Positions 34,790 through 44,100 of a stretch of DNA of 64,000 nucleotides are shown one piece after another (within the stretch, counting starts at the first letter, position 1; every line of letters starts with the position of its first letter). The notes under the pieces were generated by a model. It worked only from the letters and a program-made list of their open reading frames with translations, was not told the origin of the DNA and did no database searches. A program made the translations under genes and the position numbers. The DNA comes from Granulosicoccus sp047634635 (lineage in GTDB: Bacteria; Pseudomonadota; Gammaproteobacteria; Granulosicoccales; Granulosicoccaceae): contig JBLIIE010000002.1 in assembly GCA_047634635.1 (NCBI GenBank), forward strand, positions 1-64,000, read 5' to 3'.

Positions 34790-36667
34790 CTAGCCTTGTT
34801 CATCAACCAGAAACCCACCAGATTGTCTGGCCCATAACTGAGAATACAAACCCTGCCCAGCTGCTAGCTCGCTATGTGTTCCTTCTTCTATGACAGATCC
34901 TTGGTCCATCACAATCAGTCGATCCATGGCAGCAATGGTGGACAGGCGATGTGCAATGGCAATAACAGTTTTCCCTTCCATTAATGCACTCAGGTTTTCC
35001 TGAATCGCTGCCTCCACTTCACTGTCCAGGGCTGAGGTGGCTTCATCAAGCACCAGTATGGGTGCATCTTTCAAAAACATTCGAGCAATGGCTAACCGTT
35101 GACGTTGTCCCCCAGATAGTTTGACCCCTCGCTCACCAACGCGGGCATCGTAGCCTGATCGTCCAGAACTATCCGACAACGATTGAATGAACTCGTGTGC
35201 ATTGGCACGCTTGGCAGCTGTTATGACTGTCTCCATCGTGGCACCTTTGCGTCCATAGGCGATATTTTCGTAGACAGTTCTATGCAGCAGAGAAGTATCC
35301 TGGGTAACGACGCCAATTTGCGCACGCAAGCTTTCCTGTTTGGCGTCTCTGATATTAATACCGTCAATCTTAATTTCGCCTTCTTCCACGTCATAAAGTC
35401 TTAGCAACAGATTGGTCAGCGTTGTTTTCCCAGCACCTGACCGTCCCACTAATCCGATCTTTTCACCACCCTTGATATTCAGGTTTAAAGCTTCAATGGC
35501 TCCGGTGTCACGTCCGTAGTGAAAGCGGACTTTATTAAAATCAATAGCACCTTTTGGCACAATGAGTTCAATCGCCTTGGGTTTATCGAGGACATCCTGA
35601 CGAGTGGAAAGCATGGCCATACCATCATAAATAATGCCGATACTTTCAAAAAGACCGGAAAGCTCCCACATTATCCAGTGAGACATTCCATGCATTCGAA
35701 GCACTAGGCCGATACTGACGGCCAGCGCTCCAGCACTTGTGTGGCCTGCATCCCAAAGCCAGATTCCAATAGCTGCTACTGAAAACAACAGTAGCGCATT
35801 AATGATGTCTAGCGAGAAATTCAGTCCTGTTACCCACCGGAATTGCGGGTAAACCGTAGCCAAAAAACGGTGCATGCTACCGCGCGCATATTCGGCTTCA
35901 TGGCCAGCATGAGCAAAAAGCTTGACCGTCATGATATTGGTATAACTGTCTACCACTCTGCCTGTCATCTCCGAACGGGCGTCAGCCTGCTGTCGAGAGA
36001 TTTTTTTAAGCTTTGGCAGGAAATATCTGAGCATGCAGATGTACGCAAGCAGCCAGAGTGCAAACGGCAACATCATCCACGAACTAAAGGATGCGACCAA
36101 GAACATTGCACCAAAAAAGTAAACAGCAACGTAAACCATCACATCCAGAACTTTCAATACAGCGTCGCGTATGGCTAGCGATGTCTGCATAACTTTGGTG
36201 GCTACCCGACCTGCGAACTCATCCTGATAGAAGGAATAACTCTGACCAAGCATCCAGCAATGGGCTTTCCAGCGAATAGTCATGACAAAATTGCCAAAGA
36301 TGGCTTGATGAAGTACCAGTGATTGAATCAATCCGACCAAAGGAAGCAGCACCAGCACCACAAGAGCCATCCAGATGAGTTGGCTTGACTCCCGCTCTAA
36401 CAGAGAACCAGCTACCCCAGCGGGGCCCTGAGCGGGTGCCCGCTCTCCCAGCCAATCAATCAGATTCCCCAGGAAACTGAAAAGACTCACCTCCAGCAAA
36501 GAAATGATCCCGGACAGCACCGCCATAAGCAGCAGCCATGGCCATGAATCCCGCACGAAATACCACAAAAACGCCATTAAACGCGATGGGGGGCGTTCTG
36601 GCAATTCATTTGGAAATGGCGTGATGCGACTCTCGAAATAATCGAGAATCTGGTCGATGATTCGCAT
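34790..36667 (-). CDS. ABC exporter, fused permease and ATPase
   Basis: A 625-residue half-transporter: six membrane segments (about 30-330) of the type I exporter fold, then an ATPase. The ATPase has Walker A GLVGRSGAGKTTLTNLLLRL, the Q-loop IGVVTQDTSLLHRTVYENIA, signature KLSGGQRQRLAIARMFL, Walker B PILVLDEATSALDSE and the H-loop IAIAHRLSTI. It resembles MsbA/multidrug-type exporters with the opening LMAFLWYFVRDSWPWLLLMA. The substrate is unknown, and it probably works as a homodimer. It is divergent from the GTPase pair with 138 bases between the starts. Confidence 0.92.
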   Translation of the reverse strand: MRIIDQILDYFESRITPFPNELPERPPSRLMAFLWYFVRDSWPWLLLMAVLSGIISLLEVSLFSFLGNLIDWLGERAPAQGPAGVAGSLLERESSQLIWMALVVLVLLPLVGLIQSLVLHQAIFGNFVMTIRWKAHCWMLGQSYSFYQDEFAGRVATKVMQTSLAIRDAVLKVLDVMVYVAVYFFGAMFLVASFSSWMMLPFALWLLAYICMLRYFLPKLKKISRQQADARSEMTGRVVDSYTNIMTVKLFAHAGHEAEYARGSMHRFLATVYPQFRWVTGLNFSLDIINALLLFSVAAIGIWLWDAGHTSAGALAVSIGLVLRMHGMSHWIMWELSGLFESIGIIYDGMAMLSTRQDVLDKPKAIELIVPKGAIDFNKVRFHYGRDTGAIEALNLNIKGGEKIGLVGRSGAGKTTLTNLLLRLYDVEEGEIKIDGINIRDAKQESLRAQIGVVTQDTSLLHRTVYENIAYGRKGATMETVITAAKRANAHEFIQSLSDSSGRSGYDARVGERGVKLSGGQRQRLAIARMFLKDAPILVLDEATSALDSEVEAAIQENLSALMEGKTVIAIAHRLSTIAAMDRLIVMDQGSVIEEGTHSELAAGQGLYSQLWARQSGGFLVDEQG

Positions 36668-36805
36668 TATTGTGTTACAAATTTCCCAGCAATTTGCTCA
36701 AAGCATTGATATTGTTCCGAAGGAACCAGAGTGTACCTAGGGTGTCTACGTAATCCAGAGTGCTGAGATGTTTCAAGAGTCGATAGTATACGCAAGCTTG
36801 CAGCA

Positions 36806-37921
36806 ATGAACCTGCAACCTGGTTGGCGCCGCTGGTTACAGGAACTAGTAACACCTGCCAGCAGCCCTGCTTTGGAGGAGCTGCTTCGGCAACACCAAAA
36901 TGCCTATCCAGTACTGTGGTTACTGGGCAAAGCTGGTGCCGGAAAATCATCTATTGTTCAACGTTTGACGGGGGATAGCCGCGCAGCAATTGGCAACGGA
37001 TTCGCTCCCTGTACAAAGACGGCCATGTACTACGACCACCCAGCAGATGCACCGGTGATGCGCTTCCTGGACACCCGAGGACTCGGAGAGACGAATTATG
37101 ACCCTGCAGATGACCTTGCAGAAGCCAGCAGCGGTAGTCATGCCCTTCTGGTCTTAACTCGCGTCGACGATACCTCACAAGCCGAACTGTTGAGTGCATT
37201 CAGATCAGAAAACACCAAACTCAGAAATCTGGCCCTACTGCACGTCCATACAGCCTTGCACAGTGTTCCAGCCGTTGAGTTACCAAGAGCCATCGAATAC
37301 AACAAAAAACTGATTGCCGATGCGCTGGAACGGACCCCAAAAAGTGTTCAAATTGACTTTACAGATCCAGACGACGGGTTTGAAGACTCTGACCGTGGAT
37401 TAGCCGAACTTCGCACAGCCATTATCCAGTTAGTGCCAGAGTTAAATCGGGTGCTCACACCAATTGATGCCAAAGATCAGGAAGACACGCTGTTTCTGAG
37501 TCACAACCGTGAAATTCTGGGCTATGCCGCAGCGGCAGCCGCCGCCGATATATTTCCAGCCATTGGACTATTTGCGGTACCAACCATTCAGGGAAAGCTG
37601 CTTCACACCTTGGCCGCCCGTTATGGCGTTACATGGGATAAGCGTATTGCGATGGAATTTATTGCAGCCATGGGCAGCAGTTTTCTCTATCGGTATGCCC
37701 TATCCCTCGGAGGGCGGCAACTGGCCAAGTTCATTCCCGTTTATGGTCAAACAGTGGGGGCAGCGGCGTCCTCTGCGTTAAGCTTCGCCAGTACTTACGC
37801 TATCGCCCGAGCAGCTTGCATGTACCTTTATCATCAAAAAACCCACAAACCGGTGAGTTCAGAAGCCTTACAGGAAGCCTTTAAACGCGCGTTTAATGAA
37901 CAGAAAAACCATGAACCTTAA
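36806..37921 (+). CDS. Era-like GTPase with DUF697 membrane-associated domain
   Basis: A 371-residue protein. The N-terminal GTPase has G1 LLGKAGAGKSSIVQRLTGDS, a G2-like Thr in PCTKTAMYYD, G3 FLDTRGLGE, and a G4 region LTRVDDTSQ (N/TKxD degenerate to TRVD). The C-terminal DUF697 domain contains AAAAAAADIFPAIGLFAVP, LAARYGVTWDKR and GRQLAKFIPVYGQTVGAAA, and is predicted to associate with the membrane. Similar proteins include YcjF-type and dynamin-related small GTPases; the function is unknown. It overlaps the start of the next GTPase gene by 26 bases. Confidence 0.87.
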   Translation: MNLQPGWRRWLQELVTPASSPALEELLRQHQNAYPVLWLLGKAGAGKSSIVQRLTGDSRAAIGNGFAPCTKTAMYYDHPADAPVMRFLDTRGLGETNYDPADDLAEASSGSHALLVLTRVDDTSQAELLSAFRSENTKLRNLALLHVHTALHSVPAVELPRAIEYNKKLIADALERTPKSVQIDFTDPDDGFEDSDRGLAELRTAIIQLVPELNRVLTPIDAKDQEDTLFLSHNREILGYAAAAAAADIFPAIGLFAVPTIQGKLLHTLAARYGVTWDKRIAMEFIAAMGSSFLYRYALSLGGRQLAKFIPVYGQTVGAAASSALSFASTYAIARAACMYLYHQKTHKPVSSEALQEAFKRAFNEQKNHEP

Positions 37922-39512
37922 ACCACTGTTTAAGTTTTCCACCCTAAGCGCCATGGCTTATCTGGTTCTGGTTTTTATTATTCCGGTCACAACGTTATCA
38001 GTCATTGGCCTTATTTACCTTGTAGAAAATAATTTGCTACTAACCATTTTGCTTGGCTGGTTAGTTGTAACCGCTGTGGGATATCTGGCCTTCGTGGTTT
38101 GGCCGTCAAGACAATATGTAAAGCTTGCAAGGAGCCACTCACAAGCGGAGGAGCAAGCAACAGATAACAATGTGTCCCTTCCTCACCAGTTGACGCCACA
38201 AGGTAATTGGACCACACAAGATATCGACATCTGGACGAAGCTTTGTCAAACCATCGAGAATCTCATTGATGAGAAGCCAGCTTGGAAATCACTGCCAGAC
38301 TTATCTTTACTGTTGCTCTCAGATGTCTCTTCCCATTACAACAGCAATGCATCAAGCACAGTTTCCAACGACCCAACGTTGAAATACCGCTTCACGGTAC
38401 CAGAAGCGCTGCTAGTCTTATCGATAGGCGCACATCGCTACCGAGAATTGGTATTGACGCATATACCGTTTTCAGAACGCATTACTGTGTCATCAATGCT
38501 GTCACTTTACGAACGCCAAACAGATATTCAAACCGGATATACCTGGTTAAATCGAGCTCGCCGTATATTGAGAGTAAGCAACCCACTCGCTGCTGCTGTC
38601 GGCGAACTGAGGGATCAATTCACCAATCGCGTATTCTCTCATTTAAGCGACAACGTTCAAAATGATCTTAAACGACTCCTTCTCCAGGAAGTTGTGCAGG
38701 TAGGTATCGATCTGTATAGCGGGAAACTTAAATCAACTCCAAGCGAACTGATCGGATATCGAAGCGACACATTCAAGCAAGACAAGCAACGCACACCAGA
38801 TGCAGTCGAACCGCTGCGAATCGTTCTATTGGGGCAATCAAACGCAGGAAAGTCCTCACTGATTAACGCTTTGGCCGAATCACTACAAGCCGAGGTAGAC
38901 ATCTTACCCACTACTTCTCATATTCAAACCCACGCACTCGATATAGACCCATCTCTAAAGGTCCACCTGATTGATACGGTCGGGCTTGAACACATATCCC
39001 ACCAGCAAAATAAGTTAGTGGAACTAGCTATTCAATCTGATCTTATTGTGTTTGTGGCGCGCTCTACACAACCAGCAAGAAGCGTGGACAATCGACTGTA
39101 CCAAGCCGTGTCAAAAGCCTTCGATATGAAACCTGCACGACGACAACCTCCCATTCTATTAGTGCTAACGCATGTGGATCAGCTAAAGCCTCGCAACGAA
39201 TGGTCTCCACCTTATGACTTGGGCAGTGAAAACCCTAAGGCCAAGACAATGATTATGGCGTTGAAAAGTTGCATCGAACAGATAGGATTACCGGCAGAGA
39301 CCCCAGCGGTGCCTGTCTGCTTGTCTGAAATGAAGGGGTTCTACAACGTAGATGCAGTCAGTACACAGCTCATGCTACTGCAGGACTCTGCAACACTTGC
39401 ACAATGGAATCGACGCCGAGTGGAACGTGGAGAGCAAGGTGTGTCTTGGGACGAACGCTGGTCACAGATAAAAAGCTTAGGTCAAGTAATCGGTCGGGCC
39501 GCAATCAAATAA
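37896..39512 (+). CDS. Membrane GTPase, partner of the preceding gene
   Basis: A 538-residue protein with two N-terminal membrane segments (AYLVLVFIIPVTTLSVIGLIY and LLTILLGWLVVTAVGYLAFV). A helical region of about 200 residues follows. The C-terminal GTPase has G1 VLLGQSNAGKSSLINALAE, Thr residues in ILPTTSHIQT, G3 HLIDTVGLEH and G4 LVLTHVDQL. The start codon overlaps the end of the preceding GTPase gene; a second ATG at 37911 is also possible. The pair is probably translationally coupled and may form a heteromeric membrane GTPase; that is inference. A strong hairpin follows its stop. Confidence 0.85.
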   Translation: MNRKTMNLKPLFKFSTLSAMAYLVLVFIIPVTTLSVIGLIYLVENNLLLTILLGWLVVTAVGYLAFVVWPSRQYVKLARSHSQAEEQATDNNVSLPHQLTPQGNWTTQDIDIWTKLCQTIENLIDEKPAWKSLPDLSLLLLSDVSSHYNSNASSTVSNDPTLKYRFTVPEALLVLSIGAHRYRELVLTHIPFSERITVSSMLSLYERQTDIQTGYTWLNRARRILRVSNPLAAAVGELRDQFTNRVFSHLSDNVQNDLKRLLLQEVVQVGIDLYSGKLKSTPSELIGYRSDTFKQDKQRTPDAVEPLRIVLLGQSNAGKSSLINALAESLQAEVDILPTTSHIQTHALDIDPSLKVHLIDTVGLEHISHQQNKLVELAIQSDLIVFVARSTQPARSVDNRLYQAVSKAFDMKPARRQPPILLVLTHVDQLKPRNEWSPPYDLGSENPKAKTMIMALKSCIEQIGLPAETPAVPVCLSEMKGFYNVDAVSTQLMLLQDSATLAQWNRRRVERGEQGVSWDERWSQIKSLGQVIGRAAIK

Positions 39513-39524
39513 AATATAAAAAGG

Positions 39525-39577
39525 GAGTAAAAGGGGACGGAGGGATTAAATATAAATCCCTCCGTCCCCTTTTACTC
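39525..39577. repeat. Perfect 23-bp inverted repeat (REP-like hairpin/terminator)
   Basis: The arms at 39525-39547 and 39555-39577 are perfect 23-bp complements (core GGGGACGGAGGGATT) with a 7-base AT-rich loop. It lies 12 bases after the second GTPase stop, between convergent genes. It would make an extremely stable hairpin and can end transcription from both sides, with TTTTACTC on the right. The GGGGACGGAGG core also resembles extragenic palindromes I associate with REP-associated tyrosine transposases; no transposase is nearby. Confidence 0.9.
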
Positions 39578-39592
39578 TTTTACTCCTGATTG

Positions 39593-40135
39593 CTAGTCAC
39601 TCAATTTTTTCGCAGGCGGCAATGGAGATTGGGTGTCGTTGATATGGTTAGTGATATTGGTAAAGAATATCGTGCTCATGACCATCGTCAAATCGACAAG
39701 GTTTTCTGCGGTGAACCCTACTGCGTAAGCCTCTTCAAGCAGCTCGCTAGGCAGTATCCTCGGATGACGAAACAAATGTGCTGCGACTTTTAGTAAGCAA
39801 TCCAGACGTGGCTCTCCAATTTGCTGTCCTTTCCTGATCGCTATTTGTGCCTCAGGGTTCAGTCCAGCCTGTTTTGCTTTGAAAGAATGGACAGACAAGC
39901 AGTAGTCACAGCCTGTTTGCTGACTCACCCACAACTTTAGCGCTTCCGCCTCCCGCAGCTCAAGTGAGCCTTCCCGAATGCTGGCTTCCATGTGCAAATA
40001 AGCTCTCAGAGCAGGCTCACTATTAGCAAACTGTAGATAAACATCCGCCAACTTGCTGTTCATTCGAACTGGGACCAGCGCATCCAGCGTTTCGGCTAAA
40101 AGATCTGCCTCTTTTCGAGTTGTTAATCGGGACAC
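39593..40135 (-). CDS. AhpD-like carboxymuconolactone decarboxylase family protein
   Basis: A 180-residue all-helical protein of the CMD/AhpD fold. The redox-type CxxC motif is in TGCDYCLSVHSFKAKQAGL, the usual AhpD-like active-site helix with the following His; VDLTMVMSTIFFTNITNHIND matches the end of the domain. It probably acts as a peroxidase or disulfide-handling enzyme. I prefer the GTG at 40135 (VSRLTTRKEADLLAET), which resembles the family N-terminus and removes the overlap with the divergent plsB; the frame is open upstream to 40198. Confidence 0.82.
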   Translation of the reverse strand: MSRLTTRKEADLLAETLDALVPVRMNSKLADVYLQFANSEPALRAYLHMEASIREGSLELREAEALKLWVSQQTGCDYCLSVHSFKAKQAGLNPEAQIAIRKGQQIGEPRLDCLLKVAAHLFRHPRILPSELLEEAYAVGFTAENLVDLTMVMSTIFFTNITNHINDTQSPLPPAKKLSD

Positions 40136-40168
40136 GGTATAATCACTGGATGTGGATTGGACTTTATT

Positions 40169-42628
40169 ATGCCAGATACTCTTTACCACCCGATACAAGT
40201 GCTTTTATCGCGAATAGTCTCACTGTGGGTCAGACCTGACGTACTACCGGTCAGCCCCGGCAGCTTAATCAATTCTGGAAAACCCGTTTTATATATTCTG
40301 GAAATTGGTGGTATTGCAGACAGGACGGCTCTGCAAATTGCCTGCAAAAAGCACAAGCTTCCTCCGCCAGGAAACACGCTCAACTACGGTACCGCCTCTG
40401 CCAAGAGTTCTGTAGACGTATTGAAGAGGCGCCAGGGCGTCATATTTCGTAAACATCGCATGGTTCGCTCGCGTCGACTATCAAATTTTGTCCAGGCTGG
40501 TGTAGAAGCAGATTTTGGAGAGCTGCAGATCGTTCCCGTGTCTATCTATTGGGGACGGGCGCCAGACAAGGAATCATCATTTTGGCGATTATTGTTTACA
40601 GAGAATTGGCAATTTGGCAGCCGCACACGAAAACTTTTCACAACCCTGATACACGGACGCCACACCTTGGTCAGCTTCAGTGAGCCCCTGTCATTTGTCA
40701 CACTTAAAAGCTCTGGCGAGCCCGCGGACATTCTGCAGAAAAAATTATCTCGTATTTTGCGAGTCCACTTCAGACAAAGACGTATTGCCAGCCTCGGCCC
40801 AGACCAATCACATCGGAGGATGTTGGTCGATCATGTCCTTTCAGACACTTCCGTCCGAGCGGCTGTACAAAACGCGACGGACAGCAAAGTATCCCTTGAA
40901 CAGGCTCAAAAAAAAGCTGAAAAATACGCGTTTGAAATAGCAGCAGATGTATCTTATCCGACGGTTAGAATTTTACACCGCCTACTTACCCGACTGTGGA
41001 CTGAGCTCTACGACGGCGTAGAACTATCAGGCGTAGAGCGATTAAAAGCGGTCGCCGATGGGAACGAGATTGTGTACATCCCTTGCCATCGTAGTCACAT
41101 CGATTACCTCCTGCTGTCTTACATACTTTACGCGCAAGGCTTTTCTTTACCGCATATCGCCGCAGGTATAAATCTGAACCTACCCATAGTCGGTGGCTTA
41201 CTTCGCCGAGGTGGTGCATTTTTTCTGAGACGTAGCTTTGCTGGCAACCCGCTATATGCCGCTGTATTCAACGCCTACATTGCAGAAATTCTACAACGAG
41301 GTCATACGCTGGAGTACTTCGTTGAAGGTGGTCGAAGTCGAACTGGCAGACTACTGCCAGCCAAAGGTGGCATGCTAGCTATGACTATTCATGCATTTCT
41401 ACGCGACACACAAACCCCTGTAGTCTTCGTACCTATTTACTTAGGCTACGAGCGTCTCCTGGAGGGACGAGCATTCACCAGTGAACTGGCGGGTGGGAAA
41501 AAGCAGAAAGAAAGTATATTCGCGTTGATCAAATCACTTCGAACCCTGCGTGAAGACTATGGCCAGGTTTATGTAAACATTGGGCAACCCATCGCTTTAA
41601 ATACAGTACTGGACGAAAAGCAGGCCGATTGGCGAGATCTGGAGGTTACCACGACACGACCTGATTGGCTAAAACCCATCGTGAACGATCTAGGTGAACA
41701 ACTAATGCGCTCTATCAACGAAGCCGCAAGCGTCACCCCTATAAGTTTGTTGGCCACTACTCTATTAGCCACGCCCAGAGGTTGTATTAGCCGCACAGAA
41801 CTTGAGCAACAAATTAATTTTTACCAGATTTTGCTTAAGTCAGCTTACGAAGGCACTTTGGTGGTGATACCCAATGTCGACGCCAGCGAACTGATCGATC
41901 ACGGTTCACGACTGGGCTTTATTGAAACTCATGCTGACGCTATCGGGCCAATCGTTCAGTTAAAGCCTGGACAAGCGGCTCCACTTACGTATTTTCGCAA
42001 CAATATCCTGCACTTGCTCACACTGCCTGCACTGGTGGCAGCCTCATTGGCTAACAACCGATTCCGCACGAACACAGAAATACATCGCTCGGTAACACTG
42101 ACCTTCCCATTCTTACAAGCAGAGCTGTTCCTGGCTACTGACCTGGATTCCAGTGCCATTGACAAAACGCTAGAAGCATTACAAAAAGCTAACCTACTGA
42201 CTCGTGAAGGCGATGGTTGGTCTCGTGCTTCTGCAGGCTCTTCTGAGGATGTAACACTAACTCGGCTGGCAGAAGTTGTCATGCCAGCTCTTGAGCGTCA
42301 CTACCTGTGCGCCTGCATCCTGGTAACTTCAAGCACAGGTTTTGTAAATCAGCTAGAACTGACCGAGCAATGCTCGGCAAGCGCTGAGCGGCTATCCAGA
42401 ACACATGGACGTCCAGTTAGCGATCTGTTTGACAAACATCTGCACAAAACTCTCATTAAAAACATGAATGAACACGGCTACATCACTTCTAGTGAAGATA
42501 GCATTAGCGCAACTCCAGCTCTTCTGGATATGGAAGTTGAAGCCCGTGCCTTGCTCGGTGTGCAAGTACGTCATGCCATCATCAATACAGCTATAGCTAC
42601 ACATCAGCGGACTCAGACAAGCAAGTAA
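40169..42628 (+). CDS. plsB: Glycerol-3-phosphate acyltransferase
   Basis: An 819-residue inner-membrane enzyme that acylates sn-glycerol-3-phosphate at position 1, the first step of phospholipid synthesis. The four acyltransferase blocks are clear: IPCHRSHIDYLLLSYIL (HX4D), GGLLRRGGAFFLRRSF, LEYFVEGGRSRTGR and PVVFVPIYLGYERL. Length matches E. coli PlsB (about 807). The ATG at 40169 has GGATTGGA about eight bases upstream and is better than a TTG at 40157. It is divergent from the AhpD-like gene. Confidence 0.96.
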   Translation: MPDTLYHPIQVLLSRIVSLWVRPDVLPVSPGSLINSGKPVLYILEIGGIADRTALQIACKKHKLPPPGNTLNYGTASAKSSVDVLKRRQGVIFRKHRMVRSRRLSNFVQAGVEADFGELQIVPVSIYWGRAPDKESSFWRLLFTENWQFGSRTRKLFTTLIHGRHTLVSFSEPLSFVTLKSSGEPADILQKKLSRILRVHFRQRRIASLGPDQSHRRMLVDHVLSDTSVRAAVQNATDSKVSLEQAQKKAEKYAFEIAADVSYPTVRILHRLLTRLWTELYDGVELSGVERLKAVADGNEIVYIPCHRSHIDYLLLSYILYAQGFSLPHIAAGINLNLPIVGGLLRRGGAFFLRRSFAGNPLYAAVFNAYIAEILQRGHTLEYFVEGGRSRTGRLLPAKGGMLAMTIHAFLRDTQTPVVFVPIYLGYERLLEGRAFTSELAGGKKQKESIFALIKSLRTLREDYGQVYVNIGQPIALNTVLDEKQADWRDLEVTTTRPDWLKPIVNDLGEQLMRSINEAASVTPISLLATTLLATPRGCISRTELEQQINFYQILLKSAYEGTLVVIPNVDASELIDHGSRLGFIETHADAIGPIVQLKPGQAAPLTYFRNNILHLLTLPALVAASLANNRFRTNTEIHRSVTLTFPFLQAELFLATDLDSSAIDKTLEALQKANLLTREGDGWSRASAGSSEDVTLTRLAEVVMPALERHYLCACILVTSSTGFVNQLELTEQCSASAERLSRTHGRPVSDLFDKHLHKTLIKNMNEHGYITSSEDSISATPALLDMEVEARALLGVQVRHAIINTAIATHQRTQTSK

Positions 42629-42769
42629 ATACACGCTGGCTCCCTAGTAACCATCCCACATCCATGCAGGTATGGTAAGTGCAGGTTATGTATGCACTAG
42701 ATTCGAATAATGCAGCCATGATTTCATTACATTGAGCTGCTTGCCTGTACTCGTACAGATGAGGTAACT

Positions 42770-44089
42770 ATGTACACAGCTCTAAGGTTATTACCTGCTT
42801 TCGCAGCCACTATCGCTCTTTGCAATCCAGCCTGGTCCGGCGATGCCAGATCAATCGCCCTCGGTGGTTCAGCCATCGCAAGCGGCCAAGGTGCACACGG
42901 TGCGCTTGAGAACCCAGCCTCCATGATGGAGATGAAAAGAGCAGGACAACGCATCCATTTTCGTTTCGGATTTTCGGCGGACATTCGTGACAATGGGGAT
43001 CTAGTAGATACGCTAACCGATGATACTAACAATGATCTTCTTAGCGATATAGAGACACAGGTCGAAGAGCTAAGCACTCGACAAATACAGTGTGACCCAG
43101 TGTTTGGAAACGCTACTGATGTGTGTGTTGACAACACCCAGACACTATCCGATCTAGCCACAAAGCTCCTGAACGTTGTCAACAGTCTGGATGATGAATC
43201 CATTGATGCGCAGGCATCAGCAGACTTGGGTATGGCATTTACACACGCCAGTTACCCTATCGCTGTGAACCTGAGAATTATGGCAACTGGCTCTGGAACT
43301 CCAGACATTGTAGAGACCGATATAGAATACATTGAAGAACTTGCTAATCTGCTGGATGACGATTCACTAACCTTGGAAGAGATAAGCAATTCCACTTACT
43401 TAGAAGCTGATGCAATCGGTATTCCACTAGGTGTTCAGTTGCCTGAAGATGTCCTTGAGTCTGTAGGAGACGGAAGCTCGTTGGTTCGCACACAACTAGG
43501 AATTGGTTTTGCTAAAACATTAACTATAGGTGGTTTAGTCTTTGATGCCGGGATTACACCAAAGTTTTCAAAACTAGATGCCTACTCCCTAAACGCTAGC
43601 GTTGCCGACGAACTCGATGACACCACAGATCCTATTCAAGACCGATTTCAGGACAGTGAAGTCTCTGAAAGTTCGTTTACATTTGACGTAGGCGCATCCA
43701 TGGCCTTGTCCAGTTTTCCACTTCGCATTGCCGCTGTTATTAGAAACGTCATTCCAGAATCTATTGAGACTCTGAACGGATTCGAGTTTGAAACAACCCC
43801 TCAGCTGATTGTTGGTGCTGTTTTCAAGAACAATCTAGTCAGCGTTACGGGTGACTTAGCCCTTAATAAAGCAAAGCAGGACAACTTTGAATCTCAGAAA
43901 ATTTCCTTAGGCGTGGAGCTAGAGTTCACAAAACTCGCGCTTCGAGGAGGAATTAGCCACGATAGCGCAAGAAACGATGACGCCACGGCATTCACATTAG
44001 GCTTCGGTCTCGGACCATTACAGCTAGGTGCTCGGCTATCCGATTTCACATCAATGGAAGGTAGTCTGCAAATGTCCTACAGCTTCTGA
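42770..44089 (+). CDS. TraF-like outer-membrane barrel protein
   Basis: A 439-residue secreted protein: signal peptide (LLPAFAATIALCNPAWSG), then a barrel-like region. SIALGGSAIASGQGAHGALENPASMM is typical of the OmpP1/FadL-like family often named conjugal-transfer TraF (TraF_2). The rest has alternating beta-strand character with many Asp/Glu turns and ends in the outer-membrane-style aromatic terminus MSYSF. The family name does not imply conjugation, and no transfer genes are nearby. It is probably an outer-membrane channel; the substrate is unknown. Confidence 0.78.
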   Translation: MYTALRLLPAFAATIALCNPAWSGDARSIALGGSAIASGQGAHGALENPASMMEMKRAGQRIHFRFGFSADIRDNGDLVDTLTDDTNNDLLSDIETQVEELSTRQIQCDPVFGNATDVCVDNTQTLSDLATKLLNVVNSLDDESIDAQASADLGMAFTHASYPIAVNLRIMATGSGTPDIVETDIEYIEELANLLDDDSLTLEEISNSTYLEADAIGIPLGVQLPEDVLESVGDGSSLVRTQLGIGFAKTLTIGGLVFDAGITPKFSKLDAYSLNASVADELDDTTDPIQDRFQDSEVSESSFTFDVGASMALSSFPLRIAAVIRNVIPESIETLNGFEFETTPQLIVGAVFKNNLVSVTGDLALNKAKQDNFESQKISLGVELEFTKLALRGGISHDSARNDDATAFTLGFGLGPLQLGARLSDFTSMEGSLQMSYSF

Positions 44090-44100
44090 CGGTTACTGAA

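Noticed and set aside
42770..44089. A TraF-named protein as sign of a conjugative element
   Set aside because: The family name is historical; no relaxase, type IV secretion or plasmid genes are nearby, and the flanks are core genes.
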